Assembly: GCF_031085165.1 (NCBI RefSeq)
Contig: NZ_JAVHTY010000001.1
Coordinates: forward strand, 124,001 to 188,000
DNA from: Pseudomonas sp. 102515
GTDB taxonomy: Bacteria > Pseudomonadota > Gammaproteobacteria > Pseudomonadales > Pseudomonadaceae
Direction: 5' to 3'
DNA: 64,000 bases
A program made the position numbers and the translations under genes. This document shows, piece by piece, positions 20,350-29,366 of this stretch. Positions within the stretch are counted from its first letter, which is position 1, and every line of letters starts with the position of its first letter. Under the pieces are notes generated by a model, which made no database searches, was not told the DNA's origin, and saw only the letters and a program-made list of their open reading frames with translations.

Positions 20350-21147
20350 ATGGCAACCCTGGCCAGCCGCGGCCTGACCCTCGGCTACGGCACCCAGACC
20401 ATCATCGAGGCCCTCGATCTCGAATTACCACCGGGTCGCGTCTCGGTCCTCATCGGCAGCAACGGCTCCGGCAAGAGCACCCTACTCAAGGCCTGCGCCC
20501 GGCTGCTGGAACCACGCCAGGGCCAGGTGCTGCTCGATGGCCAGGACATCCACCGGCAGTCCACCGCCGCCCTGGCCCAGCGATTGGCGGTCCTGCCACA
20601 GACCCCGGTGGCGCCCGAGGGCATCAGCGTGCGGCAGCTGGTCAGCCTTGGCCGCTATCCCTACCAGAACTGGATGCGCCAATGGTCGGCGGACGATGCC
20701 GCGGCGGTGGACAAGGCGCTGCGCCTCACCGACCTGCTGGCGCTGGCGGATCGGCCGGTGGACGATCTCTCCGGCGGGCAGCGCCAGCGCGCCTGGATCG
20801 CCCTGACCCTGGCCCAGGACACCGATTGCCTGTTGCTGGACGAACCCACCACCTACCTGGACCTGGCGCACCAGATCGAGGTGCTGGACCTGCTGCGCCA
20901 GCTGAACCGGGAGGAGGGCAAGACCATCGTCATGGTGCTGCACGACCTCAATCTCGCCTGCCGCTACGCCGACCACCTGGTCGCCGTCCACCAGCGTCGC
21001 GCCTTCGCCCAGGGCGCTCCTGCGGCGGTATTGACGGAAGCCCTGGTACGGGAGGTGTTCGCCCTGGAATGCCGGATCATCGCCGATCCCTATTTTGGTA
21101 CGCCGCTGTGCATTCCCTTCGGTCGCGAGGCACCGCCATGTGCCTGA
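20350..21147 (+). CDS. cbrD: Ferric-achromobactin ABC transporter ATPase CbrD
   Basis: A 265-residue FecE/FhuC-type ATPase. Walker [10 protein letters not shown] at 36-44, signature [10 protein letters not shown] near 137-146, Walker [13 protein letters not shown] near 158-169, and switch His in VLHDLN. It energises uptake through CbrB-CbrC. The 3' end overlaps the reductase gene by 10 bp, so the iron-release enzyme is made together with the importer. Confidence 0.92.
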   Translation: MATLASRGLTLGYGTQTIIEALDLELPPGRVSVLIGSNGSGKSTLLKACARLLEPRQGQVLLDGQDIHRQSTAALAQRLAVLPQTPVAPEGISVRQLVSLGRYPYQNWMRQWSADDAAAVDKALRLTDLLALADRPVDDLSGGQRQRAWIALTLAQDTDCLLLDEPTTYLDLAHQIEVLDLLRQLNREEGKTIVMVLHDLNLACRYADHLVAVHQRRAFAQGAPAAVLTEALVREVFALECRIIADPYFGTPLCIPFGREAPPCA

Positions 21148-21923
21148 GGCCCACCCTTGACAGCGCCCAGCGAGACGAGCTGCGCAGCACCTTCGGCCTG
21201 CGCGAAGCCGGTGAGCGCGATGGGCAGCACAGCCAGCCGGTCGCCGCCTGGCTGGACGCCGCGCGCTGCGCAGAGTTGCTCGACGACCTGGGGGCGCGCA
21301 TGCAAGCGCCCACGCGGCGGGTCGCGGCGTCGCTGCTGACCAAACGGCTGGGCTTCCTTACCACCGGGGTGGCCTTCCACGCCCTGTCGGCCTATGACCG
21401 GCGCCTGGACCTGACGCCTGGCAATGTCTGGATCGAGGATGGCCACGTCCAGGGACGCTGGCACTCGACGCTACCGCTGATCGATACCCGGCCCCTGCCT
21501 GCCCTCGACGATCACGCCACCGCACGGGCGTTGCTGGCTCGCACCCTGTTCGGCGAGCTGCTGCGGCCGCTCTGGGAGACCCTGGCGCAGGTTGGCCGCG
21601 TCTCGCCGCGCATCCTCTGGGAAAACGTCGCGGTGCGGCTCTATTCGCTGTACGACCGCCGCCTTGCCGAACTGGACGATCCGGCCATTCGTGCCCGCTG
21701 CGCCGAGGACTTCGCCTGGCTGCTGGCGGCCACGCCGGCGGAGCTGGGGCTGGAGACCAATCCGCTGGCGCAATTCCGCCGGCCTGCAACGGCCAGTACC
21801 GTGGGACGTCCCGTCCGTTTCCGACGTACCTGCTGCTTCTACTACCAGGCCACGGCACCTGCCGAATACTGCTCCAACTGCCCGCTGATCCGCCCCCGGG
21901 AGGCCGTATGCCCAGCCACCTGA
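21138..21923 (+). CDS. FhuF-like siderophore-iron reductase ([2Fe-2S])
   Basis: A 261-residue protein of the FhuF/ferric-siderophore-reductase group. The C-terminal cysteine cluster is Cys232-Cys233-x11-Cys245-x2-Cys248, the expected [2Fe-2S] site; the E. coli FhuF spacing as I recall is x10. The N-terminal part ([27 protein letters not shown]) matches the IucA/IucC-associated helical domain. It would reduce Fe(III)-achromobactin in the cytoplasm to release iron. ATG 21138 overlaps cbrD. The 3' end overlaps the RraA-like gene by 16 bp. Confidence 0.82.
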   Translation: MCLRPTLDSAQRDELRSTFGLREAGERDGQHSQPVAAWLDAARCAELLDDLGARMQAPTRRVAASLLTKRLGFLTTGVAFHALSAYDRRLDLTPGNVWIEDGHVQGRWHSTLPLIDTRPLPALDDHATARALLARTLFGELLRPLWETLAQVGRVSPRILWENVAVRLYSLYDRRLAELDDPAIRARCAEDFAWLLAATPAELGLETNPLAQFRRPATASTVGRPVRFRRTCCFYYQATAPAEYCSNCPLIRPREAVCPAT

Positions 21924-22519
21924 GCGAGCTGTCGGCCGCGCTGATCGCCGGCTACGCCGAGATTTTCGCCTCGACCCTGGGCCATCTCGGACGTACGGGT
22001 TACCTGCCCGAGCTCAAGCCGGCGGTAGCCGGTGCGCGCCTGCTGGGCCGGGTGATGACGGCGCGCATTCCCTTGCCCCACGGCGCCCTGTTGCGCGAGG
22101 CGCTGATCGCCAGTCGCCCGGGCGACGTCCTGGTGATCGAGGCCGTCGGCGATCCCCACTGCGCCTGCTGGGGCGAATTGCGCACCCTGGCGGCCCTGGT
22201 CAAGGGTCTGGCCGGCGTGGTGGTGAGCGGCGCCATCACCGACATCCAGGCGCTTCGCCAACTCGGTCTGCCGGTGTTCCATCGCGGCATCAGCGCCGTC
22301 ACCACCCAGGGTGGAGCGGCGCTAGGCGAATTGAACGTCGAACTCCAGCTCGGCGAGACGCTCGTCTGCCCCGGTGATCTCGCCCTGGGAGACGACGACG
22401 GATTGTTTGTCCTGTCGCCCGTGCGGGCCGCAGCCTTGCTGCCACTGGCCCAGGCCAAGGAAGCCGCGGATCAGGCGCGGCGTGCGCAGCTGCTGCAGCG
22501 GCTGACCGAGGGTCGCTGA
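21908..22519 (+). CDS. RraA-like / HMG-aldolase-fold protein at the end of the siderophore operon
   Basis: A 203-residue RraA/dimethylmenaquinone-methyltransferase-like fold (GDVLVIEAVGDPHCACWGELRTLAALVKGLAGVVVSGAITD, LPVFHRG, PGDLALGDDDGLFVL). True 4-hydroxy-4-methyl-2-oxoglutarate aldolases carry G-x20-R-D; here the aspartate stays (Asp112) but the pyruvate-binding arginine position is Thr111. So either catalysis differs or the protein is non-enzymatic. It overlaps the reductase gene by 16 bp, implying a role linked to achromobactin, which contains 2-oxoglutarate units. It ends 5 bp from a convergent LysR gene. Confidence 0.75.
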   Translation: MPSHLSELSAALIAGYAEIFASTLGHLGRTGYLPELKPAVAGARLLGRVMTARIPLPHGALLREALIASRPGDVLVIEAVGDPHCACWGELRTLAALVKGLAGVVVSGAITDIQALRQLGLPVFHRGISAVTTQGGAALGELNVELQLGETLVCPGDLALGDDDGLFVLSPVRAAALLPLAQAKEAADQARRAQLLQRLTEGR

Positions 22520-22524
22520 AGCCA

Positions 22525-23421
22525 CTATTCCGGCTTGGTGCCGATCTGCTCGCGCAAGAGTTGCAGGTAACGCCGCGCGCCCAGGCCCTGGGGACGGTTC
22601 TTGATCCAGATGACGTCGATCCAGCGGCGGATCTGGCTAGCCATGTTGTCGAACTGCACCTGTTCGAGCAGGCCGGCGGCGATCAGCGGCCTGACCAGCG
22701 GGTGGGGCAGATAGGCCCAGCCCAGCCCGGCCTGCACCAGGTCCAGCGTCGCCAGATAGCTGTCGGTGAGCCAGACCCGCTGCGACAGCACGATCTGCGG
22801 GTCCGAGGCGTTGCGGTCGCCGCCGGCGACCACGATCTGGCGGGTATCGGCCATCAGCGTTTCGCCCAGAGGTCGACCGGTGTGGGTCGAGGGGTAGCCG
22901 GGCGCGGCCACCGCCGTGAGCAGCTGGCTGCCGGCCTCGGCGAAACCTTCCTGCTCGTTGATCCCCGGTCGTTCGAAGATCAGCGCCAGGTCGACGCTAC
23001 CATCGTGCAGCAGGCGGATCGCCTCGGCGCGTGCCGCCGAGCGGATCTCGATTTCCAGCGCCGGAAATTCCTCGGCCAGGGTCACCAGCGGCCGACTCCA
23101 GGCACCCGTCTGCAACTCCGGCGCCATCACCAGCACGAAGCGCCGCTCCAGCCCGGCGTGCAATTGCAGGGCATGGGCGCCGAGCAGATTGAGCTGGCTG
23201 GCCACCTGCCGTGCCTGGGGTTCGAGGGCGCGCGCGGCGGGGGTAGGCAAGGCCTTGCGGGTGGCGCGATCGAACAGCACCAGGTCCAGCTCGGCCTCCA
23301 GCTGGGAAATCGCCATGTTGACCGCTGACGGCACCCGCCCCAGGACGCGGGCCGCCGCGGAAAAGGAGCCCTCGTCGATCACGGCGAGGAAGACCCGAAG
23401 CGTTTCGCTGGTAAAGGCCAT
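22525..23421 (-). CDS. LysR-family transcriptional regulator
   Basis: A 298-residue LysR-type regulator. The HTH region is MAFTSETLRVFLAVIDEGSFSAAARVLGRVPSAVNMAISQLEAELD, with an effector domain from about residue 88. ATG 23421 is preferred over an in-frame TTG nine bases upstream because it matches the family start. It is divergent from the SDR operon, with 86 bp between the starts holding a CTGATA/TATCAG inverted repeat. It is the probable regulator of that operon, with an unknown inducer. Confidence 0.9.
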   Translation of the reverse strand: MAFTSETLRVFLAVIDEGSFSAAARVLGRVPSAVNMAISQLEAELDLVLFDRATRKALPTPAARALEPQARQVASQLNLLGAHALQLHAGLERRFVLVMAPELQTGAWSRPLVTLAEEFPALEIEIRSAARAEAIRLLHDGSVDLALIFERPGINEQEGFAEAGSQLLTAVAAPGYPSTHTGRPLGETLMADTRQIVVAGGDRNASDPQIVLSQRVWLTDSYLATLDLVQAGLGWAYLPHPLVRPLIAAGLLEQVQFDNMASQIRRWIDVIWIKNRPQGLGARRYLQLLREQIGTKPE

Positions 23422-23435
23422 GGTTGTCAATTTCG

Positions 23436-23462
23436 CTGATAACGATCGTCTTTTTGTATCAG
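23436..23462. promoter_or_regulatory. Candidate LysR operator between regulator and SDR operon
   Basis: CTGATA and TATCAG form a 6-bp inverted repeat with 15 bp between the arms, in the 86-bp divergent promoter region. The internal sequence is A/T-rich (CTTTTTGTAT) and likely includes promoter elements. Confidence 0.4.
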
Positions 23463-23507
23463 CCAGACAGGCTTAGAGTCCAGTCAGACGACCACGGAGA
23501 CAGCGAC

Positions 23508-24284
23508 ATGAGCGAGTCGATGGTGGGCCAGGTGGCCCTGATCAGCGGTGCCGGCAGCGAAGCCGGCATCGGCATGGCGATCGCTTGGCGCCTGGGCGCG
23601 GCGGGGGCGCGGTTGCTCGTCACCGCCAGCAGTGCCCGGATCGCGGAGCGGGTGGCGGAGTTGCGCGCCGCCGGCTTCACCGCTGAAGGTCAGGCCCTGG
23701 ACCTCACCGAGGAGGCCGCCGTTGGCGACTTCTGCCAGTGGGCCGAGGCGCGTTGGGGCCGCATCGACATCCTGGTCAACAACGCCGGCATGACCCTGCA
23801 GGGCAGTCCCGAGCCCCTGGTGGAGGTGGCGCGGATGACCCTGGCCGACTGGAATCTGACCCTGATGCGCAACCTGACCACGGCCTTCCTGCTGACCCGT
23901 GCCGTATTGCCCGGCATGCAGGCGCGCGGCTATGGCCGCATCGTCCACGTCAGTTCCGCCACCGGCACCCGGGCGGGCATTCCGCGGGCAGCGGCCTACA
24001 GCGCGGCCAAGGCGGCCATGGTCGGCATGAACATGAGTCTGGCGCTGGAGGTGGCCGGGCAGGGCATCACGGTCAACGCCGTGGCCCCTGGCTGGATCGA
24101 AACCGCCTCCAGCCTGCCGGAAGAATTGCAGGCGGCGACGCGGGTCCCCGTGGGTCGCGCCGGCCGCCCCGCCGAGGTCGCCGCGGCGGTGGCCTTCCTG
24201 GCCTCGCCCGAGGCGAGCTACATCACCGGGGAATACCTGGTGGTGGACGGCGGTAACAGCCGCATCGAAAACAAGGGGGCCTGA
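23508..24284 (+). CDS. Short-chain dehydrogenase/reductase (first of two)
   Basis: A 258-residue classical SDR. The nucleotide-binding glycine motif is GAGSEAGIG at about 14-22, NNAG is at 91-94, and the catalytic set is Ser149/150, Tyr164 and Lys168 (YSAAK). Its substrate is not evident; annotation as a FabG-type 3-oxoacyl reductase would be over-reading. GGAGA precedes ATG 23508. Only 1 bp separates it from the second SDR gene. The operon context (aminotransferase, GS-like ligase) suggests oxidation of an alcohol in a nitrogenous compound. Confidence 0.87.
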   Translation: MSESMVGQVALISGAGSEAGIGMAIAWRLGAAGARLLVTASSARIAERVAELRAAGFTAEGQALDLTEEAAVGDFCQWAEARWGRIDILVNNAGMTLQGSPEPLVEVARMTLADWNLTLMRNLTTAFLLTRAVLPGMQARGYGRIVHVSSATGTRAGIPRAAAYSAAKAAMVGMNMSLALEVAGQGITVNAVAPGWIETASSLPEELQAATRVPVGRAGRPAEVAAAVAFLASPEASYITGEYLVVDGGNSRIENKGA

Positions 24285-24285
24285 C

Positions 24286-25041
24286 ATGCAGCCGGTCGTA
24301 CTGGTCAGCGGGGTACTGGGTGGTATCGGTGGGGCGGTGCGCGAGCATTTCCGGCAGGCGGGCTGGCAGGTCTTCGGCACCGATCTCGACGGCGCAGCCC
24401 TGGCGGCGCTCCAGGCCGACGGCCACCTTGCCGGCCAGCACGCTGCCGACCTGCGCCAGGCCCGCGCGAGCCGGGAGGTGGTCGCCAGCGTCCTGGACCG
24501 CCTCGGTCGCCTCGACGCCCTGGTCAACTGCGCCGGCGTCTGGCGCGAAGGCCCGGCCGAGACCTTCAGCGAGGAAGACTTCGACCTGGTGCTGGACGTC
24601 AATCTCAAGGCCAGCTTCTTTCTCTGCGCCGCGGCCATTCCCGCGCTGCGCGACACCCGCGGCGCCATCGTCAACCTGAGCAGCGATGCCGGTCGCCAGG
24701 GCAATCGCAATGCCGCCGTCTACTGCGCCAGCAAGGGCGCGGTGACCCTGATGACCAAGGCCCTGGCGCTGGACCTGGCGCCCAGCGGGGTGCGCTGCAA
24801 CAGCATCTCCCCCGGCGATGTGGCGACGCCCATGCTGAGCTTTCAGGCAGAGCGCTACGGCAATGGCGATCCCGCCGCCTATCTGCAGGAATTGCTGGAG
24901 AAGTATCCGCAAGGCGAGCAGGCGCGCTTCATCCAACCCGAGGAAGTCGCCGAACTGGCCTTTTTCCTGTGCCAACCCGCCGCCTGCTCCATCACCGGCG
25001 CCGACCTGGCCATCGATTGCGGCGTCTCGGCCGGGCACTGA
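24286..25041 (+). CDS. Short-chain dehydrogenase/reductase (second of two)
   Basis: A 251-residue SDR. The glycine motif is GVLGGIG at 9-15, acidic Asp33 after beta-2 (GTDLDG) indicates NAD rather than NADP, NCAG is at about 81-84, and the active site is Tyr146/Lys150 (YCASK). It differs clearly from its neighbour, so the pair may act on successive alcohols or form an unequal complex rather than being a recent duplication. It is followed after 40 bp by the aminotransferase gene, with AAGAGGAG as ribosome site. Confidence 0.87.
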   Translation: MQPVVLVSGVLGGIGGAVREHFRQAGWQVFGTDLDGAALAALQADGHLAGQHAADLRQARASREVVASVLDRLGRLDALVNCAGVWREGPAETFSEEDFDLVLDVNLKASFFLCAAAIPALRDTRGAIVNLSSDAGRQGNRNAAVYCASKGAVTLMTKALALDLAPSGVRCNSISPGDVATPMLSFQAERYGNGDPAAYLQELLEKYPQGEQARFIQPEEVAELAFFLCQPAACSITGADLAIDCGVSAGH

Positions 25042-25081
25042 GCCCGGGCCGATCCGCCCTCAACCCCAAGAGGAGTCCGAC

Positions 25082-26482
25082 ATGACCACCAGTGGTATCA
25101 GCGAAGCCGCCGTCCAGACCTTCGTCGCGGCCGAACGCGAGCGCTTCCTGGCGCGCAATCCCAAATCCCTCGCCCTGGCCGAGCGGGCCCGGCACTCGCT
25201 GTTCGGCGGCGTGCCCATGCACTGGATGAACGACTGGTCGATGCCCAGTGCGCTGTTCGTCAGCCATGCCCAGGGTTCGCGCTTCCACGATGTAGACGGC
25301 CACGCGTACATCGACTTCTGCCTGGGCGATACCGGCAGCATGTTCGGCCATTCGCCGGCGCCCATCGCCCGGGCCCTGGCCGAGCAGGGCGCCCGCGGGC
25401 TCACCACCATGCTGCCCGGCGAGGATGCCGTGGTCGCCGGGGAGTTGCTCGCCGAGCGCTTCGGCCTGCCGTTCTGGCAGGTGGCGACCACCGCCACCGA
25501 CGCCAATCGCTATGTCATCCGCTGGGCGCGCGCCATCACCAATCGCAAGATGCTGCTGGTGTTCGACGGCTGCTACCACGGTACCGTCGACGACGTCATG
25601 GTGCGCCATCAGGAGGGTCGCACCGTGCACCGCGGCGGCCTGATCGGCCAGGCGCACAACCTGGCCGAGACCAGCCGGGCGGTGCCCTTCAACGACCTCG
25701 CGGCGCTGGAGGCGGCGCTGGCGAAGGGCGACGTCGCCGCGCTGATCTGCGAACCGGCCATGACCAACATCGGCATGGTGCTGCCCGCCCCGGGCTTCAT
25801 GGAGCAGGTCCGCGCCCTGACCCGGCAATACGGCACCCTGCTGATCATCGACGAGACCCATACCCTGTCCACCGGCCCCGGCGGCTGCACCCGTGCCTGG
25901 AATCTGCAGCCGGACTTCATCACCTTCGGCAAGCCCATCGCCGGGGGCGTACCCTGTTCGGCCTATGGCTGCAGCCACGAGATGGCCCAGGCCATGCGCC
26001 TGGCGCAGCAGCACGCCAGCGAGACCAGCCACGGCCATGGGCACAGCGGCATGGGCACCACGCTGTCGGCCAATGCCCTGGCCATGCGCTGCCTGCGTGT
26101 CAGCTTGGAAGAGGTCATGACCCCGGCCGCCTATGCGCGAATGCTGCCGATGGCGGCGCGACTGGCCGCCGGGCTGCGCGAGGTGATCGCCCACCATGGC
26201 CTGGCCTGGTCGGTGACCGAACTGGGCGCCCGCTGCGAATTCCAGTTCTGCGCCACGCCGCCCTCCACCGGCGCCGAGGCGGAAGCCGCCTTCCACGACA
26301 GCCTGCAGCAGGCGCTGCACCTCTATCTGATCAACCGAGGCATCCTCATCACCCCCTTCCACAACATGACCCTGTGCTGCCCGGATCTCCAGGCGGCGGA
26401 CGTCGACCGCCTGCTGGCCACCCTCGACCAGGGCCTCGGCGAACTCCTGGCGCTGCCCGGCGCCCGGGAGCACCAGCCATGA
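25082..26482 (+). CDS. Class-III PLP aminotransferase (glutamate-1-semialdehyde mutase-like)
   Basis: A 466-residue class-III aminotransferase. YHGTVDDVMV is at about 165-174, DETHTLSTGPGG at 257-268 and the PLP lysine is Lys284 (TFGKPIAGG). The architecture resembles glutamate-1-semialdehyde aminomutases and omega-transaminases but has a distinctive MHWMNDW segment near 46-52. It is not HemL: it sits in a catabolic-looking operon and contains TATTATDANRYVIRWARA in place of the usual SGTEA-type phosphate-site motif. It probably transfers an amino group between an aldehyde or ketone and an amino acid. It overlaps the GS-like gene (ATGA). Confidence 0.85.
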   Translation: MTTSGISEAAVQTFVAAERERFLARNPKSLALAERARHSLFGGVPMHWMNDWSMPSALFVSHAQGSRFHDVDGHAYIDFCLGDTGSMFGHSPAPIARALAEQGARGLTTMLPGEDAVVAGELLAERFGLPFWQVATTATDANRYVIRWARAITNRKMLLVFDGCYHGTVDDVMVRHQEGRTVHRGGLIGQAHNLAETSRAVPFNDLAALEAALAKGDVAALICEPAMTNIGMVLPAPGFMEQVRALTRQYGTLLIIDETHTLSTGPGGCTRAWNLQPDFITFGKPIAGGVPCSAYGCSHEMAQAMRLAQQHASETSHGHGHSGMGTTLSANALAMRCLRVSLEEVMTPAAYARMLPMAARLAAGLREVIAHHGLAWSVTELGARCEFQFCATPPSTGAEAEAAFHDSLQQALHLYLINRGILITPFHNMTLCCPDLQAADVDRLLATLDQGLGELLALPGAREHQP

Positions 26483-27846
26483 ACTTCGCCGACGCCCAGG
26501 AAGCCCGTGACTTCCTTGCCGCCCACCCCGAGGTGCGCAGCATCGAACTCATGCTGATCGATGCCAATGGCGTGCCGCGCGGCAAGCTGCTGCACCGGGA
26601 CGAACTCCTGGCCATCTACGAGGAGGGCCGGCCCCTGCCCAGCTCCATCCTGGCGCTGACCCTGCAAGGGGAAGACGTCGAAGCCACTGGCCTGGTCTGG
26701 GAGGTGGCCGATGTCGACTGCTGGACCTATCCGCTGCCCGGCAGCCTGACCCTGCAACCCTGGCGCAGCACCCCGACCGGCCAGGTGCAGGTGAGCATGC
26801 ACCCGACCCAGGGGCTGCCGGCCACCCCCGCCGATCCCCGGCATGCCCTGGTGCGGGTGATCGAGCGGCTGCGGGCCGACGGCTTCCAGCCCGTGATGGC
26901 GGTGGAGCTGGAGTTCTATCTGCTCGACCGCACCCGCGACGCCCAGGGCCGGCCGCAACCGGCGCTGCAGATGAATGGCGTGCGGCCTGGCTCGCCGCAG
27001 GTCTATGGGGTCTACGAGCTGGAGCAGCTGCAGCCCTTTCTCGATGATCTCTACGCCGCCTGCGAGGTGCAGGGCCTGCCGGTGCGCACGGCCATCTCCG
27101 AATACGCCCCTGGCCAGCTCGAATTGACCCTGCTGCACCGCGTGGATGCCCTCCAGGCCATCGATGAAGGCATTCGCTACAAGCGCCTGGTCAAGGGCGT
27201 GGCCAACCGCCACGGCCTGCAGGCCTGCTTCATGGCCAAGCCGTTCGGCGACCAGGCGGGCAGCGGCCTGCACCTGCACGTCAGCCTGGCCGACGCCGCC
27301 GGCAACAACCTCTATGCCAGCGAGGACCCGCAGGGCACGCCCCTGCTGCGCCATTCCATCGGCGGCATGCAGCACCGGATGCTGGATGCCCTGGCGATCT
27401 TCTGTCCCAACGCCAACTCCTACCGCCGTTTCCAGGCCAACAGCTATGCGCCGCTGGCCAAGAGCTGGGGGGTCAACAACCGCAGCGTGTCCCTGCGCGT
27501 ACCCGGCGGTCCGGCCAGCACTCGCCACATCGAGCATCGCATCTGTGGCGCCGATGCCAATCCCTATCTGGCGGCGGCCGCCATCCTCGCCGCCATCCAC
27601 GAAGGCATCCGCGACGAACGCGACCCGGGGCCGGCCATCGTCGGCAATGGCTACGAGCAGGCCACCGAGTTCCTGCCCACCGATTGGCTCACCGCGCTGC
27701 AAGCGTTAGAGCGCTCCAGCTGGATCCGGGAGGCGCTGGGTGAGCGTTTCGTCGAGGTCTATCTGGCGATCAAGCGTGCGGAGTACCGGCAATTCATGGC
27801 CGAGGTGGGCGAGCAGGACTGGCGCTGGTATCTGACCCACGCCTGA
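26479..27846 (+). CDS. Glutamine-synthetase-like gamma-glutamyl-amine ligase
   Basis: A 455-residue type-I GS-fold protein. Motifs are ELEFYLLD near 149-156, GQLELTLLH near 213-221, GLHLHVSL near 262-269 and an Arg-containing NRSVSLRVPG near 333-342. It is like PuuA/GlnA-like gamma-glutamylpolyamine or gamma-glutamylethanolamide synthetases rather than housekeeping GlnA, since the nitrogen-regulatory adenylylation loop is not recognisable. It would couple glutamate to an amine, a common protecting step in amine catabolism. Last gene of the operon; it converges on the TPR gene 9 bp away. Confidence 0.83.
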   Translation: MNFADAQEARDFLAAHPEVRSIELMLIDANGVPRGKLLHRDELLAIYEEGRPLPSSILALTLQGEDVEATGLVWEVADVDCWTYPLPGSLTLQPWRSTPTGQVQVSMHPTQGLPATPADPRHALVRVIERLRADGFQPVMAVELEFYLLDRTRDAQGRPQPALQMNGVRPGSPQVYGVYELEQLQPFLDDLYAACEVQGLPVRTAISEYAPGQLELTLLHRVDALQAIDEGIRYKRLVKGVANRHGLQACFMAKPFGDQAGSGLHLHVSLADAAGNNLYASEDPQGTPLLRHSIGGMQHRMLDALAIFCPNANSYRRFQANSYAPLAKSWGVNNRSVSLRVPGGPASTRHIEHRICGADANPYLAAAAILAAIHEGIRDERDPGPAIVGNGYEQATEFLPTDWLTALQALERSSWIREALGERFVEVYLAIKRAEYRQFMAEVGEQDWRWYLTHA

Positions 27847-27855
27847 CCTCGTTCT

Positions 27856-29181
27856 TCAGAGCGCCAGGCTGGCCTGCCAACGTCGATCTCGTTGCGAAGG
27901 CCGGCGGTGCAGTCGCTCGTCCAGCAGCGCCGCGGCCTTGACGTGTTCCCCCCCGCGTAGCAGGGCGACCAACAGGGTGTCTTCGATGACCTCGCGCTGG
28001 GCGCCACTGCCACCGATGCGAGCGACGTCTGCGCGCAATGGCTCTAGCAGGCGGGCACAAGCTAGATAATTTTCCTCGGCGAAAGCCAGCAGGGCGCGGC
28101 AGAGCAGGGGGACCACCGGCCCGGCGGGCAGGACGCCGTCGCGCAGACGACTTTCCAGTCCGGCGACGCGGGCTTCCACCGCCAGACGATCCCCGGTCGC
28201 CGCGGCGATCAGCGCCATATGGACGTCGGCGAAGGCCAGCCCCGGTTGCTGGAACAATCCATCCGCGCTGGCAGCGGTGGCCTGCCAGAGCGTTGTGGGC
28301 ACCTCATGGCCATAGAGTTCGAGGCGCCAGAGAAAGGAGGCGTTGTCGCTGACCCGATTGAGCGGGCCGGCGGTGGACGCCGCTGGCGCCACGTAGCGCT
28401 GATAGAGGGCCAGCGCGCCCTGGCTGTCGCCCCGTTCCAGGGCTATTAGGGCGCCGTGCCAGGCGATATGGCCATGCAGGATGCCGTGACGGGGATACTC
28501 GGGCAGCCAGTCGGCGATCAGGGCCTGCGCGGCCTGGTTGTCGCCGGATTCGTGCAGGACATGGGTCAGGGCATGGGTCGCATTGACGTTGTGGCGGCGC
28601 AATTCGAGCGCCCGCTCGGCAAGCGCTCGACCGTGGACCACGTCGCCGTTCTCGCCATGGGCCCAGCCGCGGTAGGTCAGGAACCACCAGTCATCCGCCG
28701 CGAAATGGCGGGCATGGCGCTCGCAGAGGTCGACCCGCGCCTGGTCATGATCGGCCCGCCCGGAAAACGCCAGCAAGCCAAAGGCTCCCAGCGGCAGGCC
28801 GAGGATCAGGATGTCGCATGGCCAGCGCTCGGCGTGCTCCAGCGCTCCCTGCAGCGCCTGGGCGGCTTCCCCGGCGATCAGCCGCCGCACGACCTCGACA
28901 TGGCTGCGCTCGCGCTCCGTGCCGCGCCGCTCGACCAGCCGCTGCGCCCGCGCGATGGTCTCCCGGGCCGCGCCGGCCTGGTTGTCGAGCAGCTGCAGTC
29001 GCGCCCGCGCTGCCAGCGCCAGGGCGAAGTCAGGATCGGCCGCGATGGCCTCGTCCAGCGCCTCGGCCGTACCGGGCCAGAGCGACAGCAGGAGATCGAC
29101 GCCGGCCTGATAGCGCTCGGCGGCGCGAGCGGAAGCGGTGGACAGCGGGAGGTCGTAGCGGTCGGTGCAGGGGATGGACAT
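27856..29181 (-). CDS. TPR (TTC38-like) protein of unknown function
   Basis: A 441-residue all-helical protein with repeated tetratricopeptide-like helix pairs (ALDEAIAADPDFALALAARARLQLLDNQ; AERALELRRHNVNATHALTHVLHESGD; ALIALERGDSQGALALYQRYV). The pattern resembles the TTC38 family. No signal peptide or membrane segment is seen, so it is probably cytoplasmic. It is transcribed in the same direction as the downstream response regulator and kinase would read, but lies beyond them with a 185-bp gap, so it may be a separate unit. Function unknown; protein-protein docking is the only safe statement. Confidence 0.8.
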   Translation of the reverse strand: MSIPCTDRYDLPLSTASARAAERYQAGVDLLLSLWPGTAEALDEAIAADPDFALALAARARLQLLDNQAGAARETIARAQRLVERRGTERERSHVEVVRRLIAGEAAQALQGALEHAERWPCDILILGLPLGAFGLLAFSGRADHDQARVDLCERHARHFAADDWWFLTYRGWAHGENGDVVHGRALAERALELRRHNVNATHALTHVLHESGDNQAAQALIADWLPEYPRHGILHGHIAWHGALIALERGDSQGALALYQRYVAPAASTAGPLNRVSDNASFLWRLELYGHEVPTTLWQATAASADGLFQQPGLAFADVHMALIAAATGDRLAVEARVAGLESRLRDGVLPAGPVVPLLCRALLAFAEENYLACARLLEPLRADVARIGGSGAQREVIEDTLLVALLRGGEHVKAAALLDERLHRRPSQRDRRWQASLAL

Positions 29182-29366
29182 GAGGGTGTTTCGATCTTCG
29201 AGCCGAGAGGCGCCGTGGTCCGTTGACGGCCAGCGGTTTCGAGTTCTCTAGATAACAGGCGGCCGTGGGTAAGGCTATCGCCTGCTGCTCATGATGGCTT
29301 GAAATGCCTTCATGAACTTCCTCTGGCCAGCGCTACGGGCGCTGATGGCGAGAGGCAAGGGTCAAA

